Positions 25,268 to 34,307 of a stretch of 64,000 bases of DNA are shown in pieces (within the stretch, counting starts at the first letter, position 1; each line of letters opens with the position of its first letter). The notes below the pieces were generated by a model. The model worked only from the letters and a program-made list of their open reading frames with translations, was not told the DNA's origin and searched no databases. The DNA lies in contig NZ_JADPMV010000001.1 in the NCBI RefSeq assembly GCF_018398425.1, positions 1,984,001-2,048,000 of the forward strand. The letters are read 5' to 3'. This DNA is from Pseudomonas lalucatii. Lineage in GTDB: Bacteria > Pseudomonadota > Gammaproteobacteria > Pseudomonadales > Pseudomonadaceae. The position numbers and the translations under genes were made by a program.

Positions 25268-26146
25268 ATGACCGCCCGAACCCTGCTGCTGACCGCCCTG
25301 GCCATGCTCGCCTTCGCCGGCAACTCGTTGCTGTGCCGCCTGGCCCTGCGCGAGACCGAGATCGATGCCGCCAGCTTCACCAGCCTGCGCCTCGCCTCCG
25401 GCGCCATGGCCCTGTGGCTGTTGTTGCGCCTGCGCTCGACCCGCCCGGACGGTGCCGGGAGCTGGCTGGCCGCGGCGGCGCTGTTCGCCTATGCCCTGGC
25501 GTTCTCCTTGGCCTATCTCAGCCTCGACGCCGGAGCCGGGGCCCTGCTGCTGTTCGGCGCCGTGCAGCTCAGCATGATCGCCTGGGGCCTGTACCGCGGC
25601 GAGCGCCTGGCGCACGGGGCCTGGGCCGGCCTGCTGCTGGCGATCGGCGGCGTACTGGCGCTGCTGCTGCCCGGGGCCAGCGCGCCGCCGCTGGGCGGCG
25701 CCCTGCTGATGCTGCTGGCGGGTCTGGCCTGGGGTGTCTACTCCCTGCTCGGCAGGGGCATCGCCGACCCGCTGGCCGCCACGGCGGGCAACTTTCTGCG
25801 TGCCACGCCCATGGCGCTGCTGGTCAGCGCGCTGCTGCTGGGGCGGGCCAGCTGGGACCCGCCGGGCCTGATCTATGCCCTGCTGTCCGGCGCCATCACC
25901 TCGGGCGTCGGCTACGCCATCTGGTATACCGCGCTGCGCGGCCTGCAGTCCTTTCAGGCGGCCAGCGTGCAGCTCAGCGTCCCGATCCTGGCGGCACTGG
26001 CCGGCAGCCTGCTGCTCGACGAGGCCTTGAGCCTGCGCCTGGTGTTGAGCGCCGCGGCCGTGCTCGGCGGCATCGCCCTGGTGCTGAGTGCCAGGCAGCT
26101 GGCCGGCGTCCCCCGGCCGGGGCAGGCGCGGCGCAGCGGACCTTGA
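25268..26146 (+). CDS. EamA/DMT-family transporter
   Basis: Integral membrane protein of 292 residues with about ten hydrophobic helices and two internally related EamA halves (NSLLCRLALRETEID in the first, SLLGRGIADPLA opening the second). Drug/metabolite transporters of this type export amino acids or other metabolites. The substrate is not predictable. The start at 25268 leaves a typical hydrophobic first helix. It is divergent from the GGDEF/EAL gene. Confidence 0.85.
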   Translation: MTARTLLLTALAMLAFAGNSLLCRLALRETEIDAASFTSLRLASGAMALWLLLRLRSTRPDGAGSWLAAAALFAYALAFSLAYLSLDAGAGALLLFGAVQLSMIAWGLYRGERLAHGAWAGLLLAIGGVLALLLPGASAPPLGGALLMLLAGLAWGVYSLLGRGIADPLAATAGNFLRATPMALLVSALLLGRASWDPPGLIYALLSGAITSGVGYAIWYTALRGLQSFQAASVQLSVPILAALAGSLLLDEALSLRLVLSAAAVLGGIALVLSARQLAGVPRPGQARRSGP

Positions 26147-26203
26147 GCCCGAGGCCGTGTCCTCTTCTATCCTCTATCGACGCCCCTCGAGGAAAACCGC
26201 ACC

Positions 26204-26689
26204 ATGCCCTGCCGATCACCCGCCCTGCTGCTCGCCCTCCTGCCACTACTGCTGGCCGGCAGTCTGGGGGGCTGCGGCAGCCTGGCGCTGCGCGACCCGC
26301 TGCACATCGACCTGGTCGGCCTCGAGCCGCTCCCCGGCCAGGGCCTGGAAATGCGCTTCGCCCTCAAGCTGCGGGTGCAGAACCCCAACGACAGGGCACT
26401 GGACTACCACGGCGTGGCCCTGGCCCTGGAGCTCAACGGCCAGCCGCTGGCCAGCGGGGTGAGCGATCAACGGGGTCAGGTGCCGCGCTTCGGCGAGGCC
26501 TTGCTCAGCGTGCCGGTGAGCATTTCCGCCTTCTCCGCCATGCGCCAGGCCTGGGGAGCGGCCGGCTACCGGTCGGGGCAAGGGCTGCCCTATGAGCTGA
26601 GTGGCAAGCTGGCGGGCGGGCTGTTCGGCACCACCCGCTTCACCGACCGGGGCGTGCTGAACTGGCCGGAGCCGGCCGCGCCTCAGTGA
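26204..26689 (+). CDS. LEA type 2-domain lipoprotein
   Basis: Protein of 161 residues with a signal peptide ending in the lipobox LGGC, so it is probably anchored in a membrane. The mature part has the LEA14/WHy-like beta pattern (LRVQNPNDRALDYHGVALALELNGQPLASG, VPVSISAFSAM). Such periplasmic proteins are linked to desiccation or envelope stress, but the role here is unknown. It follows the EamA gene by 57 bases and could share its transcript. Confidence 0.8.
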   Translation: MPCRSPALLLALLPLLLAGSLGGCGSLALRDPLHIDLVGLEPLPGQGLEMRFALKLRVQNPNDRALDYHGVALALELNGQPLASGVSDQRGQVPRFGEALLSVPVSISAFSAMRQAWGAAGYRSGQGLPYELSGKLAGGLFGTTRFTDRGVLNWPEPAAPQ

Positions 26690-27338
26690 GACCCGCGGCC
26701 CTGGCGCCGGGTGGCGGACAGACAGGGTGCACCGGTCACCACGCCATTGGCGGAGCCGGCCACGCCGCGCCTGAGGCTCAGCCAGATGCGCCGGAGCGCG
26801 GCCAGCCGGGACTGGCCCCAGGCGGCCAGGGGGCGCGAGGGGGGCTGGCCAAGCAGCGCACGTTGGGGCCCTGTGCCGTCGGCCGTAGCCGCGTGCGGCC
26901 GCAGGAGGCCGGCCAGGTAGTGGCCGGCGATGAGCGGCGCGTCGCTATCGGACCAATGTTCGCCAGCGCCGCCCGCATAACGACTGGGCATCGATCGTGA
27001 CGCACGCGGATGACTGCCCGGCAACCCCGCACTGCTCTTGCTGCCCATTTCTCGTCCTGCCCTTTGCTGAGGTCCGGCCCATCGCCGGAGCGGCGATCGT
27101 TCTCTCTGGTCAGGCGTCCCAGCCGATGCAACTTCTTCTCCGCCAACGGCGGGTGCGCTCATCACGCCACACCCCTGCCGTTCTTTCGGTTTAGCTGGGT
27201 AGCGCGTAGCCGTCAAGAAGCCGGCAAGATTCACGAGACCAGCAACTGATATTGCAAGCGATTGATATTTAAATATTTTAACGAAACCATAAACTATAGC
27301 CCGACCCGCTTATAGCCAATGATTCACCCACCCTCGCC
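26690..27338. other. Long intergenic stretch without a supported gene
   Basis: About 650 bases. A minus-strand frame (26683-27234) and others are open, but their translations are Arg/Ala/Pro-rich with no recognisable domain, look like by-products of high GC, and overlap each other. The last 90 bases (27240-27330) are abruptly AT-rich and contain ATATTTAAATAT. No RNA gene is recognised. Confidence 0.5.
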
Positions 27339-28166
27339 TCAGGAGGCGGCCAGTTCCTTGCGCCAGTCCCGCGGCGACTGGCCGACAGACCGGCTGAACG
27401 CCCGCGACAGCGCCTCCGGGCTGGCGTAGCCGACGGCCGGCGCCACCAGGCCCAGGGGCTTGCCCTGCCTGAGCAGGCCCTTGGCCAGGCTCAGGCGCCA
27501 CTCGGTGAGGTAGTCCAGCGGGGTCATGCCCACCGCCTCGCGGAAGTTCACCGCGAAGCGGGCCCGCGACATGCCCGCGCGCTGGGCCAGGCTCGCCAGG
27601 GTCCAGGTCGTCTGCGGCTGTTCGTGCATGGCGTTGATCGCCTTGGCCAGGCGCGGCTCGGCCAGGCCGGCGAGCACGCCGACCCGCAGCAGGTTGGCGT
27701 CCATGGCGTGGCGCATCAGCAGGATCAGCACGTACTCGACCAGGCGATCGATGGCCGCCTGCCGCCCGCAATGGTCGGCGAAGGCCTCGTCGAACAGCAG
27801 GTCGAGTACCGGCCCCAGGCAGGGAATCGCCTGCAGCGGCACCAGCAGCTCACCGGGCAGGGTGCGCAGCAGCGGGTTGCCGAGCCCGCCGCCGAAATCG
27901 AAGGTGGCGCAGAGCAGTTCGGCTCCGTCCGGCCCCTCGCCCTCCAGGCGGTGCGCGCAGGAACGGGGGAACAGCAACAGCGAGGGTTGTTCGACCAGGT
28001 AGCTGCGGATATGCGGCCCGGAGACGCGCAGGCGGCCGCTGCGCAGCAGGTGCAGGCGGCCGAGGCGGTCATGCTCGAACTGTTCGGAAAGCCCGCACAA
28101 CGGCCCGCTGTGAAACACCTGGGCACTGAGGGCGAAGTGGGCCAGCAGGGGCGAGAGACGGTCCAT
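27339..28166 (-). CDS. AraC-family regulator with cupin domain
   Basis: Regulator of 275 residues. An N-terminal cupin-like sensor (LRSGRLRVSG, SLLLFPRSCAHRLEG) is followed by two helix-turn-helix motifs in the last 100 residues (LASLAQRAGMSRARFAVNFREAVGMTPLDYL and VGYASPEALSRAFSRSVGQSPRDW). It is divergent from an AhpD-like gene with about 100 bases between them, so that gene is the likely target. Confidence 0.88.
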   Translation of the reverse strand: MDRLSPLLAHFALSAQVFHSGPLCGLSEQFEHDRLGRLHLLRSGRLRVSGPHIRSYLVEQPSLLLFPRSCAHRLEGEGPDGAELLCATFDFGGGLGNPLLRTLPGELLVPLQAIPCLGPVLDLLFDEAFADHCGRQAAIDRLVEYVLILLMRHAMDANLLRVGVLAGLAEPRLAKAINAMHEQPQTTWTLASLAQRAGMSRARFAVNFREAVGMTPLDYLTEWRLSLAKGLLRQGKPLGLVAPAVGYASPEALSRAFSRSVGQSPRDWRKELAAS

Positions 28167-28264
28167 TCGATACGATCTACATGATTTTCGATACTAACCA
28201 TCATCACTAATCTCGCAATCCGGGTCAAAGTGGACTCAGCCATTTGGCCTCCAGGAGATTCCCC

Positions 28265-28801
28265 ATGCCACGCATCGCCCCCCTCGACCTCAGCCACGCC
28301 GACAGCCAGACCGCCGCCGCCCTCGCCGCGGCGAAAGGCAAGCTGGGCATGCTGCCCAACCTGTTCACCACCCTGGCCCAGGCGCCCGCGGCGCTGCACG
28401 GCTACCTGAACCTCGCGGACACCCTCGGCCGGGGCCGCCTGAACGCACGCCAGCGGGAGGTCGTCGCCCTCGCCGTGGCCCAGGCCAACGGCTGCGGCTA
28501 TTGCCTGAGCGCCCACAGCCTGCTGGGCAAGGGCGCCGGCCTGAACGGCGCGGAACTGCTCGCCGCCCGCGCCGGTCGCAGCGCCGAGGGCGAGCAGCCC
28601 ATCGCCGAACTGGCCCTGCGCCTGCTGGAACGGCGCGGTCGCCTCAGCGACGCGGAGCTGCTCGCCGCCCGCGAGGCCGGGCTGGACGACGGCCTGATCC
28701 TCGAGGTGGTGGCCCAGGTCGCGCTGAACGTGCTGACCAACTTCACTAACAACCTGGCACACACCGACATCGACTTCCCGCCGGTGAGTGTCGCCCTGTA
28801 A
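28265..28801 (+). CDS. AhpD-like carboxymuconolactone decarboxylase family protein
   Basis: All-helical protein of 178 residues with NGCGYCLSAHSLLGK, i.e. the CxxC...H of AhpD-type peroxidase/reductase proteins. AhpD-like proteins reduce peroxides with a partner; many paralogues have unknown substrates. AGGAG sits about eight bases before the ATG. It is followed by the cytochrome P460 gene and preceded divergently by the AraC regulator, suggesting an oxidative or nitrosative response unit. Confidence 0.85.
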   Translation: MPRIAPLDLSHADSQTAAALAAAKGKLGMLPNLFTTLAQAPAALHGYLNLADTLGRGRLNARQREVVALAVAQANGCGYCLSAHSLLGKGAGLNGAELLAARAGRSAEGEQPIAELALRLLERRGRLSDAELLAAREAGLDDGLILEVVAQVALNVLTNFTNNLAHTDIDFPPVSVAL

Positions 28802-28851
28802 CGCCGCGGCGCCCTCGGCGCCGCCATCCCCCGCAGCACAGGAGTAATGCC

Positions 28852-29400
28852 ATGAAACCGCTCGCATCCTTCGCCCTCGTCCTGGCCAGCCTGCCGCTCC
28901 AGGCGGCCGACCTGGCCGAGCACACCTTCAGCACTTACGTAAACGCCAAGGGCGAGATTCGGCTGCCCGCCGATGCCCGCAAGAGCTGGAGCCATCTCGG
29001 CTCCTGGGTGGTTGCCGACCCAAAGTCGCCTGGCTACGGCTTTCACGACGTCTACACCCAGGCGGAAACCGTCGAGGCCTACCGCAAGACCGGGGAGTTC
29101 CCCGACGGCGCGGTGCTGATCAAGGAGATTCGCGCGGTCGAACAAGGGCCGCAGACCACCGGCCAGGCCCAGTGGGCCGGAGACGCCAACGTCTGGTTCG
29201 TCATGGTCAAGGACCGCCAGGGTCGCTTCGAGGGCAACCCGCACTGGGCCGAGGGCTGGGGCTGGGCCCTGTACGAGGCGAAGAACCCCGCCGTCAACGT
29301 GTCCAAGGGCTTTGCCGAGACCTGCCGCGGCTGCCATGTGCCGGCGCAGCAGAGCGACTGGGTGTTCAGCCAGGGCTATCCGACCCTCGCCAGGCCCTAG
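28852..29400 (+). CDS. Cytochrome P460 family protein
   Basis: Secreted protein of 182 residues: a signal peptide (MKPLASFALVLASLPLQA), a beta-rich P460 domain (WSHLGSWVVADPKSPGYGFHDVY, VWFVMVKDRQGRFEGNPHWAEGWGWALYE) and a single heme-attachment motif CRGCH near the C-terminus. Nitrifier members oxidise hydroxylamine or handle NO; relatives in other proteobacteria are mostly uncharacterised. It is convergent with a pentaheme cytochrome (49-base gap), a plausible electron partner. Confidence 0.85.
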   Translation: MKPLASFALVLASLPLQAADLAEHTFSTYVNAKGEIRLPADARKSWSHLGSWVVADPKSPGYGFHDVYTQAETVEAYRKTGEFPDGAVLIKEIRAVEQGPQTTGQAQWAGDANVWFVMVKDRQGRFEGNPHWAEGWGWALYEAKNPAVNVSKGFAETCRGCHVPAQQSDWVFSQGYPTLARP

Positions 29401-29448
29401 CCTCGTCTCGGCGGAGGCCGGGCTGCGGCTGCGGCTGGGCAGCCCGGT

Positions 29449-30936
29449 CTAGGGCAGGCGCGCCAGTTCGACGCTCAGCGCCACGCGCCCGCTGACCTGG
29501 GCCATGCGGGTGACCTCCACCTGCAGCTCGTTGGGGCCGAGCAGGAAGTCGGCGAGCTTCTGCGAGAACGGCCAGTAGTTCAGGTCCGCATGCAGGGTCA
29601 GCGGCCCGACGGCATCGGCCGGCACCCGGAAGGAGAACTCCCGGACGATGTAGCCCTTGGGCAGGATGCGGTTGTCGGAGAGTATCTGCGTGGCCTTCCA
29701 TACCTCGATGTCCAGGACGTTGCCGTCCCGGTCGCCCAGGTGCACCTTGAAGTTGCGGGTACCCTCCTCGGTCTCGCCGTCCTTGACCGCCCCCAGGCGG
29801 TAGACCTGCCGCCCGCTGGCATCCGTCACGCGCAGGTCGATCCAGATCTCTCGGCCCTCGGGAAAGCCGGTCGGCAGCTTGTGCCCGGCGCCGACATTGC
29901 TCACCTTGACCGCCACCTCGACGTACTCCCCGGGCCGCACGCGGTCCGGAAGGTCCTGGAACTCGATGCGGGCCGCCCGCGCCAGCATGTCGCGGGCGCG
30001 CTGTGCCGCCTCGTCCTGGCCCAGATAGCTGAGCAGCGTGGCGTTGGCGCCACTGAACCAGTGCGAGGCGACATGCTCGCGCTCCGGGCCCATGATCGCC
30101 GCGCGACCGGCGAAGCCCGGCATGTGGCAGTCCTGGCAAGTCTCGCCGTTGAGGCTGTAGGGGCTCTCCAGCCATTCGTCATAGGTGCGCTCCACCGCCA
30201 CGCTGCTAAACGGATGGGTGACGTTGTGGCAGGTGGCGCAGAAGTCCGAACGGGTGTGCAGCGCCGAGTAGACGGTGTCGTGGTAGGGCGACACGGCATC
30301 CTTGCGCGGGCCGAACTTGGTCGAGCGGCCATGGGCCCGTGGCGTCATGACATAGGCGCCATTGTCCAGCCCGGTGCGGGCGCTGATATTGTGGCAGCTC
30401 TCGCAGTCGACGCCCGGCAGGGGGTGCTCCCGCGCACTGTCCTCGACCGAGGAGCGGTTGAGCTCGGCGGTGATCTGCCCGGTGGTGAGGCCGATCGGCG
30501 AATGACAGCCGGTGCAAAAGGTGTCCACCCGCCCCTCGGTGGCCTCGCTGGCCAGCTTCAGCAAGGCGCGGTAGACCGGCTCGTCCCAGGCTTGAGACAT
30601 CATCGAGCTCCGCCACTGCCGGTAGATCTCGGTGTGGCAGGCACCGCAGACCTCGGCGCTCTCGAAATCCCGCGGCTGCAGCACGACATTGCCCCGGGTG
30701 TTGGCCCGATGCGGGAAGAAGGGCAAGGCATCGCGCGCCTGCATCAGCCGGCTGCGGGCCGGCTCCAGCCACTTGTCGTTGCCCCCGTGCGTGGCGCCTG
30801 GCAGCTCGTCGCCGAGCACCAGGTCGACCGCGACCAGGGCGGCGAGCAGGGTCGCCGCCAGCAGCGCGAGCGTCCCGCAGTGGATGCCGATTAGGGTCGC
30901 TCGAACCCGGCGCCCTCCGCCCATGATGCCGGCCAT
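29449..30936 (-). CDS. Pentaheme cytochrome c
   Basis: Protein of 495 residues with an N-terminal membrane anchor or signal (LIGIHCGTLALLAATLLAALVAVDLVL) and five CxxCH motifs: CGACH, CTGCH, CESCH, CATCH and CQDCH. The layout resembles the cytochrome c-554 family. The C-terminal third is a heme-free beta domain (VSNVGAGHKLPTGFPEGREIW). It probably moves electrons in the periplasm. GGGAGG precedes the ATG at 30936, which is chosen over 30987. It converges on the P460 gene; functional pairing is inferred. Confidence 0.85.
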   Translation of the reverse strand: MAGIMGGGRRVRATLIGIHCGTLALLAATLLAALVAVDLVLGDELPGATHGGNDKWLEPARSRLMQARDALPFFPHRANTRGNVVLQPRDFESAEVCGACHTEIYRQWRSSMMSQAWDEPVYRALLKLASEATEGRVDTFCTGCHSPIGLTTGQITAELNRSSVEDSAREHPLPGVDCESCHNISARTGLDNGAYVMTPRAHGRSTKFGPRKDAVSPYHDTVYSALHTRSDFCATCHNVTHPFSSVAVERTYDEWLESPYSLNGETCQDCHMPGFAGRAAIMGPEREHVASHWFSGANATLLSYLGQDEAAQRARDMLARAARIEFQDLPDRVRPGEYVEVAVKVSNVGAGHKLPTGFPEGREIWIDLRVTDASGRQVYRLGAVKDGETEEGTRNFKVHLGDRDGNVLDIEVWKATQILSDNRILPKGYIVREFSFRVPADAVGPLTLHADLNYWPFSQKLADFLLGPNELQVEVTRMAQVSGRVALSVELARLP

Positions 30937-31311
30937 CTCACAGCCTCCCTCATACTGTGCGACGCCAGCGGGGCAAGGTCGCAGCATGCCCTGCAGCCGG
31001 GCACGCGCAGGCGCGCCACGGGGTCCCGGGAGCAGGCTTGAACAGGCGCATTGGAATCCGCAGGCGAGCCGGGCGGACCGCGCACCTCTGCCCTAGCGGT
31101 GCACCGCCCCGGCGCCCGGTTTCCGGCGCGTGGAGCGCTCCTCTCTGCGGAGCGTACCTAAGGTATTAGTCGCGCCGGGCGCACAAGTCAAAACCCCGAC
31201 GCGAACCGTGCCTATGACCAATTTACCCAACTAATAGATTGATATATCGACGCTTTTCGCACCAATACTGAAATCCGGGGGACCCCGCCCGCCGACGGCT
31301 CGTCGCCCGAA
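30937..31311. other. Intergenic region between cytochrome and MscS genes
   Basis: About 375 bases between two minus-strand genes. It contains no convincing ORF. The stretch around 31150-31260 is relatively AT-rich (TAAGGTATTAGTC, ACTAATAGATTGATATATCG) and is a plausible promoter zone for the pentaheme cytochrome. Confidence 0.45.
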
Positions 31312-32280
31312 CTAAGCCGGACCGGGCTCCTCGTCACGCGGCGAGGCGCCGGCAACGTGCAGCCGCTGCCCCTCGCCCAGATCCACGCGCAGGCTGCCGG
31401 AGCGCAGGTGCAGGTCGCGCTGGGGAAAGGGGATCTCCACCCCCGCCTGGCGCAACTGGTCGTCGATGGCCCACATGAAGCGGGCATGGGTTGCGCCGGG
31501 GGAGATCATCAGGTCGTGCTCCACCCACACCACCAGCTCGAAGTCCAGGCTGCTGTCGCCGAACCGGGTCAGCCACACGTCCGGCTGGCGCCCCGGCACA
31601 CTGGTGATGCAGCCCGGCACGGCCGCCACCGCCTCGAGCACCGCCGCCTTGACCCGGTGCTTGTCGCTGCCGTAGGCCACGCCGAAGGGCACGTGGATGC
31701 GCCGGTACTTCTCGTCGTAGCTCCAGTTGGTCACCCGGCCGTTCACGAACTCGGAGTTGGGCACGATGATGTCGACCAGGTCGTTGGTGGTGATGCGCGT
31801 GTAGCGCATGCCGATCTCGGTGACCCGCCCCATCACCCCGGACTGCAGGTCGACGAAGTCGCCGACCTTGAGGGTCTTCTCCAGCAGCAGGATCAGCCCG
31901 GAGATGAAGTTGCTGAAGATGTTCTGCAGCCCCAGGCCGATGCCGACGCCGATGGCGCCGCCGACCAGGGCGATGTTGGTCAGGTCCAGGCCCAGATAGC
32001 GCAGGCCGACCAGGGTGCCGATGATCCACACCGCGTAGCGGATGATGCGGGTCAGCGCATAGATCCCGGAGGAACTCATCGCCCGACCCTTGCCGCGCGC
32101 CGCGACGTTGTGCAGGCCGCGCTCGAGCAGGGAGGACAGCCACCAGGCGAAGAACAGGATCAGGCCCAGACCGATCAGCCGCGCCAGGTGCAGGTCGGTC
32201 TCGCCGATCTGCAACCAGGGCGTGGTCGCCCAGCGCCACAGGGTCTCGAGGAGGTTGTCGGTGAATTCGTCCAGTTGCAT
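31312..32280 (-). CDS. MscS-family mechanosensitive channel
   Basis: Protein of 322 residues with three to four N-terminal TM helices, a glycine/alanine-rich pore helix (VGGAIGVGIGLGLQNIFSNFISGLILLLEKTLKVGDFVDL) and the cytosolic beta domain with VPNSEFVNGRVTNWS. These are hallmarks of small-conductance mechanosensitive channels that release solutes on hypo-osmotic shock. The gene stands alone on the minus strand. Confidence 0.92.
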   Translation of the reverse strand: MQLDEFTDNLLETLWRWATTPWLQIGETDLHLARLIGLGLILFFAWWLSSLLERGLHNVAARGKGRAMSSSGIYALTRIIRYAVWIIGTLVGLRYLGLDLTNIALVGGAIGVGIGLGLQNIFSNFISGLILLLEKTLKVGDFVDLQSGVMGRVTEIGMRYTRITTNDLVDIIVPNSEFVNGRVTNWSYDEKYRRIHVPFGVAYGSDKHRVKAAVLEAVAAVPGCITSVPGRQPDVWLTRFGDSSLDFELVVWVEHDLMISPGATHARFMWAIDDQLRQAGVEIPFPQRDLHLRSGSLRVDLGEGQRLHVAGASPRDEEPGPA

Positions 32281-32490
32281 GCTCGCTGCCTGCGCTGCGG
32301 GAAGGGGCGCGGCCAGGCCGGCCGCTGTTGTGAGGATAGCCGCCCGGCAGCATCCGCCTGGCCGCCCTTGGCTATGCTCAACAGTGCAGCGCCCTCAAGC
32401 GCGGCGTGCTGACCGAGGCGGCGATCGCCCGGGACCTGAGTCGGCGCCGCTGAGGCCGGCGGCGCACGGCGCAACGCGAGGTTCACCCGC

Positions 32491-33261
32491 ATGTCGGACA
32501 CTCCCGTAGCCCCTGCCTTGACCGCGGCGCGCCTGCACGCCCTGCACGGGCGCGGCTTCGTCCTGCTGCCCGGGGTGCTGGACGCGCGGCAGGTCGCCGC
32601 GCTGCGTGCGGCCATCGACCGCCTGCAACCGCAGCACTGGGACTACAGCGGGCTGCTCGACCACTACAAGTGCGTGTTCAACCGCGACCCGCTGTGGCTG
32701 CCCTACCTCGACCCGCCCGGGGTGATCGAACTGGCCGAGGCCGCCCTCGGCGCCGACTGCCACCTGATCGGTCAGACCGCCTGGCGCTGCCATCCCGGCT
32801 TCGTCGGCGCCGCCCTGCACCTGGACTACCTGGCGATGCCACTGCCGCCGACGCTGCTGGCCGATCCGGCCTTCGAGCTGCCGATGCAGATCTGCACGGC
32901 GCAGTTCTACCTCGACGATATCGACGCCGACCTCTGCCCGACCCTGGTGGTGCCCGGCAGTCACCGCGCCGGGCGCCCGCCGCGGCCGGGGGAGACGCAC
33001 TGGCAGGGACGGCCGGCGCAGCCGGTGCTGTGCCGCGCCGGCGACGCGCTGATGCTGCGCAGCGAGCTGTGGCACGCCGGCAGTCGCAACCGCACGGCCG
33101 ACCGCTGCCGCTACCTGCTGCAGGTGCACTACGGTCGGCGCATGGTCGCGCAGAAGTTCTCGCCCTACCTGGCCTGGCGTTTCAACCCCGAGGTGCTGGC
33201 CGCCTGCACGCCGCGGCAGCGGCGCCTGCTGGGCGAGCACGCGGAAGCGGAGTACGACTGA
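32491..33261 (+). CDS. Phytanoyl-CoA dioxygenase (PhyH) family protein
   Basis: Fe(II)/2-oxoglutarate oxygenase of 256 residues. The facial triad is visible: His110 and Asp112 in LHLDYL and His195 in ELWHAGSRNR, with Arg201 placed to bind 2-oxoglutarate. The substrate is unknown; family members hydroxylate lipids, small metabolites and nucleotide-linked compounds. Upstream, 32395-32452 can encode a C-terminal scrap ending DLSRRR, perhaps the remnant of a lost gene. Confidence 0.82.
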   Translation: MSDTPVAPALTAARLHALHGRGFVLLPGVLDARQVAALRAAIDRLQPQHWDYSGLLDHYKCVFNRDPLWLPYLDPPGVIELAEAALGADCHLIGQTAWRCHPGFVGAALHLDYLAMPLPPTLLADPAFELPMQICTAQFYLDDIDADLCPTLVVPGSHRAGRPPRPGETHWQGRPAQPVLCRAGDALMLRSELWHAGSRNRTADRCRYLLQVHYGRRMVAQKFSPYLAWRFNPEVLAACTPRQRRLLGEHAEAEYD

Positions 33262-33407
33262 GACGCCCGCCACCGCAGCCTGTCCGGCCGGCCGCGCGAC
33301 GAGCGGGCGGCGGCTTTACACAAGCTTTACCTCCCCCGGGCGGGATATTCGGCGGCGGCGGTGGTCGAAATTTAACCGGCTCCTGCCGATCGCAGAAGGA
33401 GATCGTC

Positions 33408-33785
33408 ATGCTTGGTCGCACTCCCCTACTCGCCGCCCTGCTGGCCGGCCTGATGTTCAGCGCTGACGCCACGGCCCGGGGCTCCGGGCGCGACGCCGCG
33501 CTGGCCGGCGCCGTGGTCGGCGCGGTGATCGGCGGCGTGATAGTCGCCAACAGCCGCTACGAGCGCGCGCCGGTGTACATCGAAATCGGCCCGCCGGTGC
33601 CCCGCTACCGCTACCACTACTACGAGGAGCCCTATCCGGGCTACTACTCGCCGCCGAGCTACTACCGGAGCTATCCGCGGGTGGTGGTACCGCACTACGG
33701 CTACCGGCCGCACCAGCACAAGCATCACCATCGCCAGCACTATCGCCGCCATCACCGCCACGGTCACTACGGCGCACGCTGGTAG
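33408..33785 (+). CDS. Exported glycine-zipper, His/Tyr-rich small protein
   Basis: Protein of 125 residues: a signal peptide ([17 protein letters not shown]), a glycine-zipper helix ([13 protein letters not shown]) and a C-terminus dominated by Tyr, Pro and His ([20 protein letters not shown]). The His cluster could bind metals; the zipper suggests membrane or outer-membrane association. AGAAGGAGA precedes the ATG. Related RcnB-like or glycine-zipper proteins exist, but function is unassigned. Confidence 0.72.
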   Translation: MLGRTPLLAALLAGLMFSADATARGSGRDAALAGAVVGAVIGGVIVANSRYERAPVYIEIGPPVPRYRYHYYEEPYPGYYSPPSYYRSYPRVVVPHYGYRPHQHKHHHRQHYRRHHRHGHYGARW

Positions 33786-33861
33786 CCCGGGCCATCCCGC
33801 AGGGGCGGCAAAACCCTATACAATCTACGGTTTTCCACCCTTGCGTCCCCGAGGAGTCTCA

Positions 33862-34206
33862 GTGAGCACCCTGCCACCCTGCCCCCAATGCCAGTCCGCC
33901 TACACCTACGAAGATGGCCACTCGCTGGTCTGTCCGGAGTGCGCCCACGAATGGTCGGCCAGCGCCGTGGCCGCGGATGCCGGCGACGACGCCCGGGTGA
34001 TCAAGGATGCGGTGGGCAATAGCCTGCAGGACGGCGACAGCGTCACCGTGATCAAGGACCTCAAGGTCAAGGGCTCGTCGCTGGTGGTCAAGGTCGGCAC
34101 CAAGGTCAAGAGCATCCGCCTGGTCGACGGCGACCATGACATCGACTGCAAGATCGACGGCATCGGTGCGATGAAACTCAAGTCCGAGTTCGTCAGGAAG
34201 GTCTGA
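33862..34206 (+). CDS. phnA: PhnA/YjdM-type zinc-ribbon protein
   Basis: Protein of 114 residues: a zinc ribbon ([21 protein letters not shown]) followed by the conserved C-terminal PhnA domain ([28 protein letters not shown], then KVKSIRLV). Named from alkylphosphonate loci, but the function is unsettled. The start is a GTG at 33862 with GAGGAG eight bases upstream. Confidence 0.9.
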   Translation: MSTLPPCPQCQSAYTYEDGHSLVCPECAHEWSASAVAADAGDDARVIKDAVGNSLQDGDSVTVIKDLKVKGSSLVVKVGTKVKSIRLVDGDHDIDCKIDGIGAMKLKSEFVRKV

Positions 34207-34307
34207 CCGGCGACACCGCCAAGGGCGAGGCGAAAACTGCGTCCTAGACGCTCCCGCCCGCCTCCGGCAGCGGTTATCATGCGCGGCTTTTTCGCCCAGA
34301 GCCGTCC

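Noticed and set aside
26683..27234. Minus-strand 183-codon open frame and overlapping frames in the 26.7-27.3 kb gap
   Set aside because: The translation is low-complexity Arg/Ala/Pro/Ser with no domain, typical of GC-rich non-coding sequence; no good ribosome site.
32385..32452. Possible truncated gene ending just before the PhyH gene
   Set aside because: About 20 codons read sensibly to a TGA, but no start, upstream part or family can be identified.
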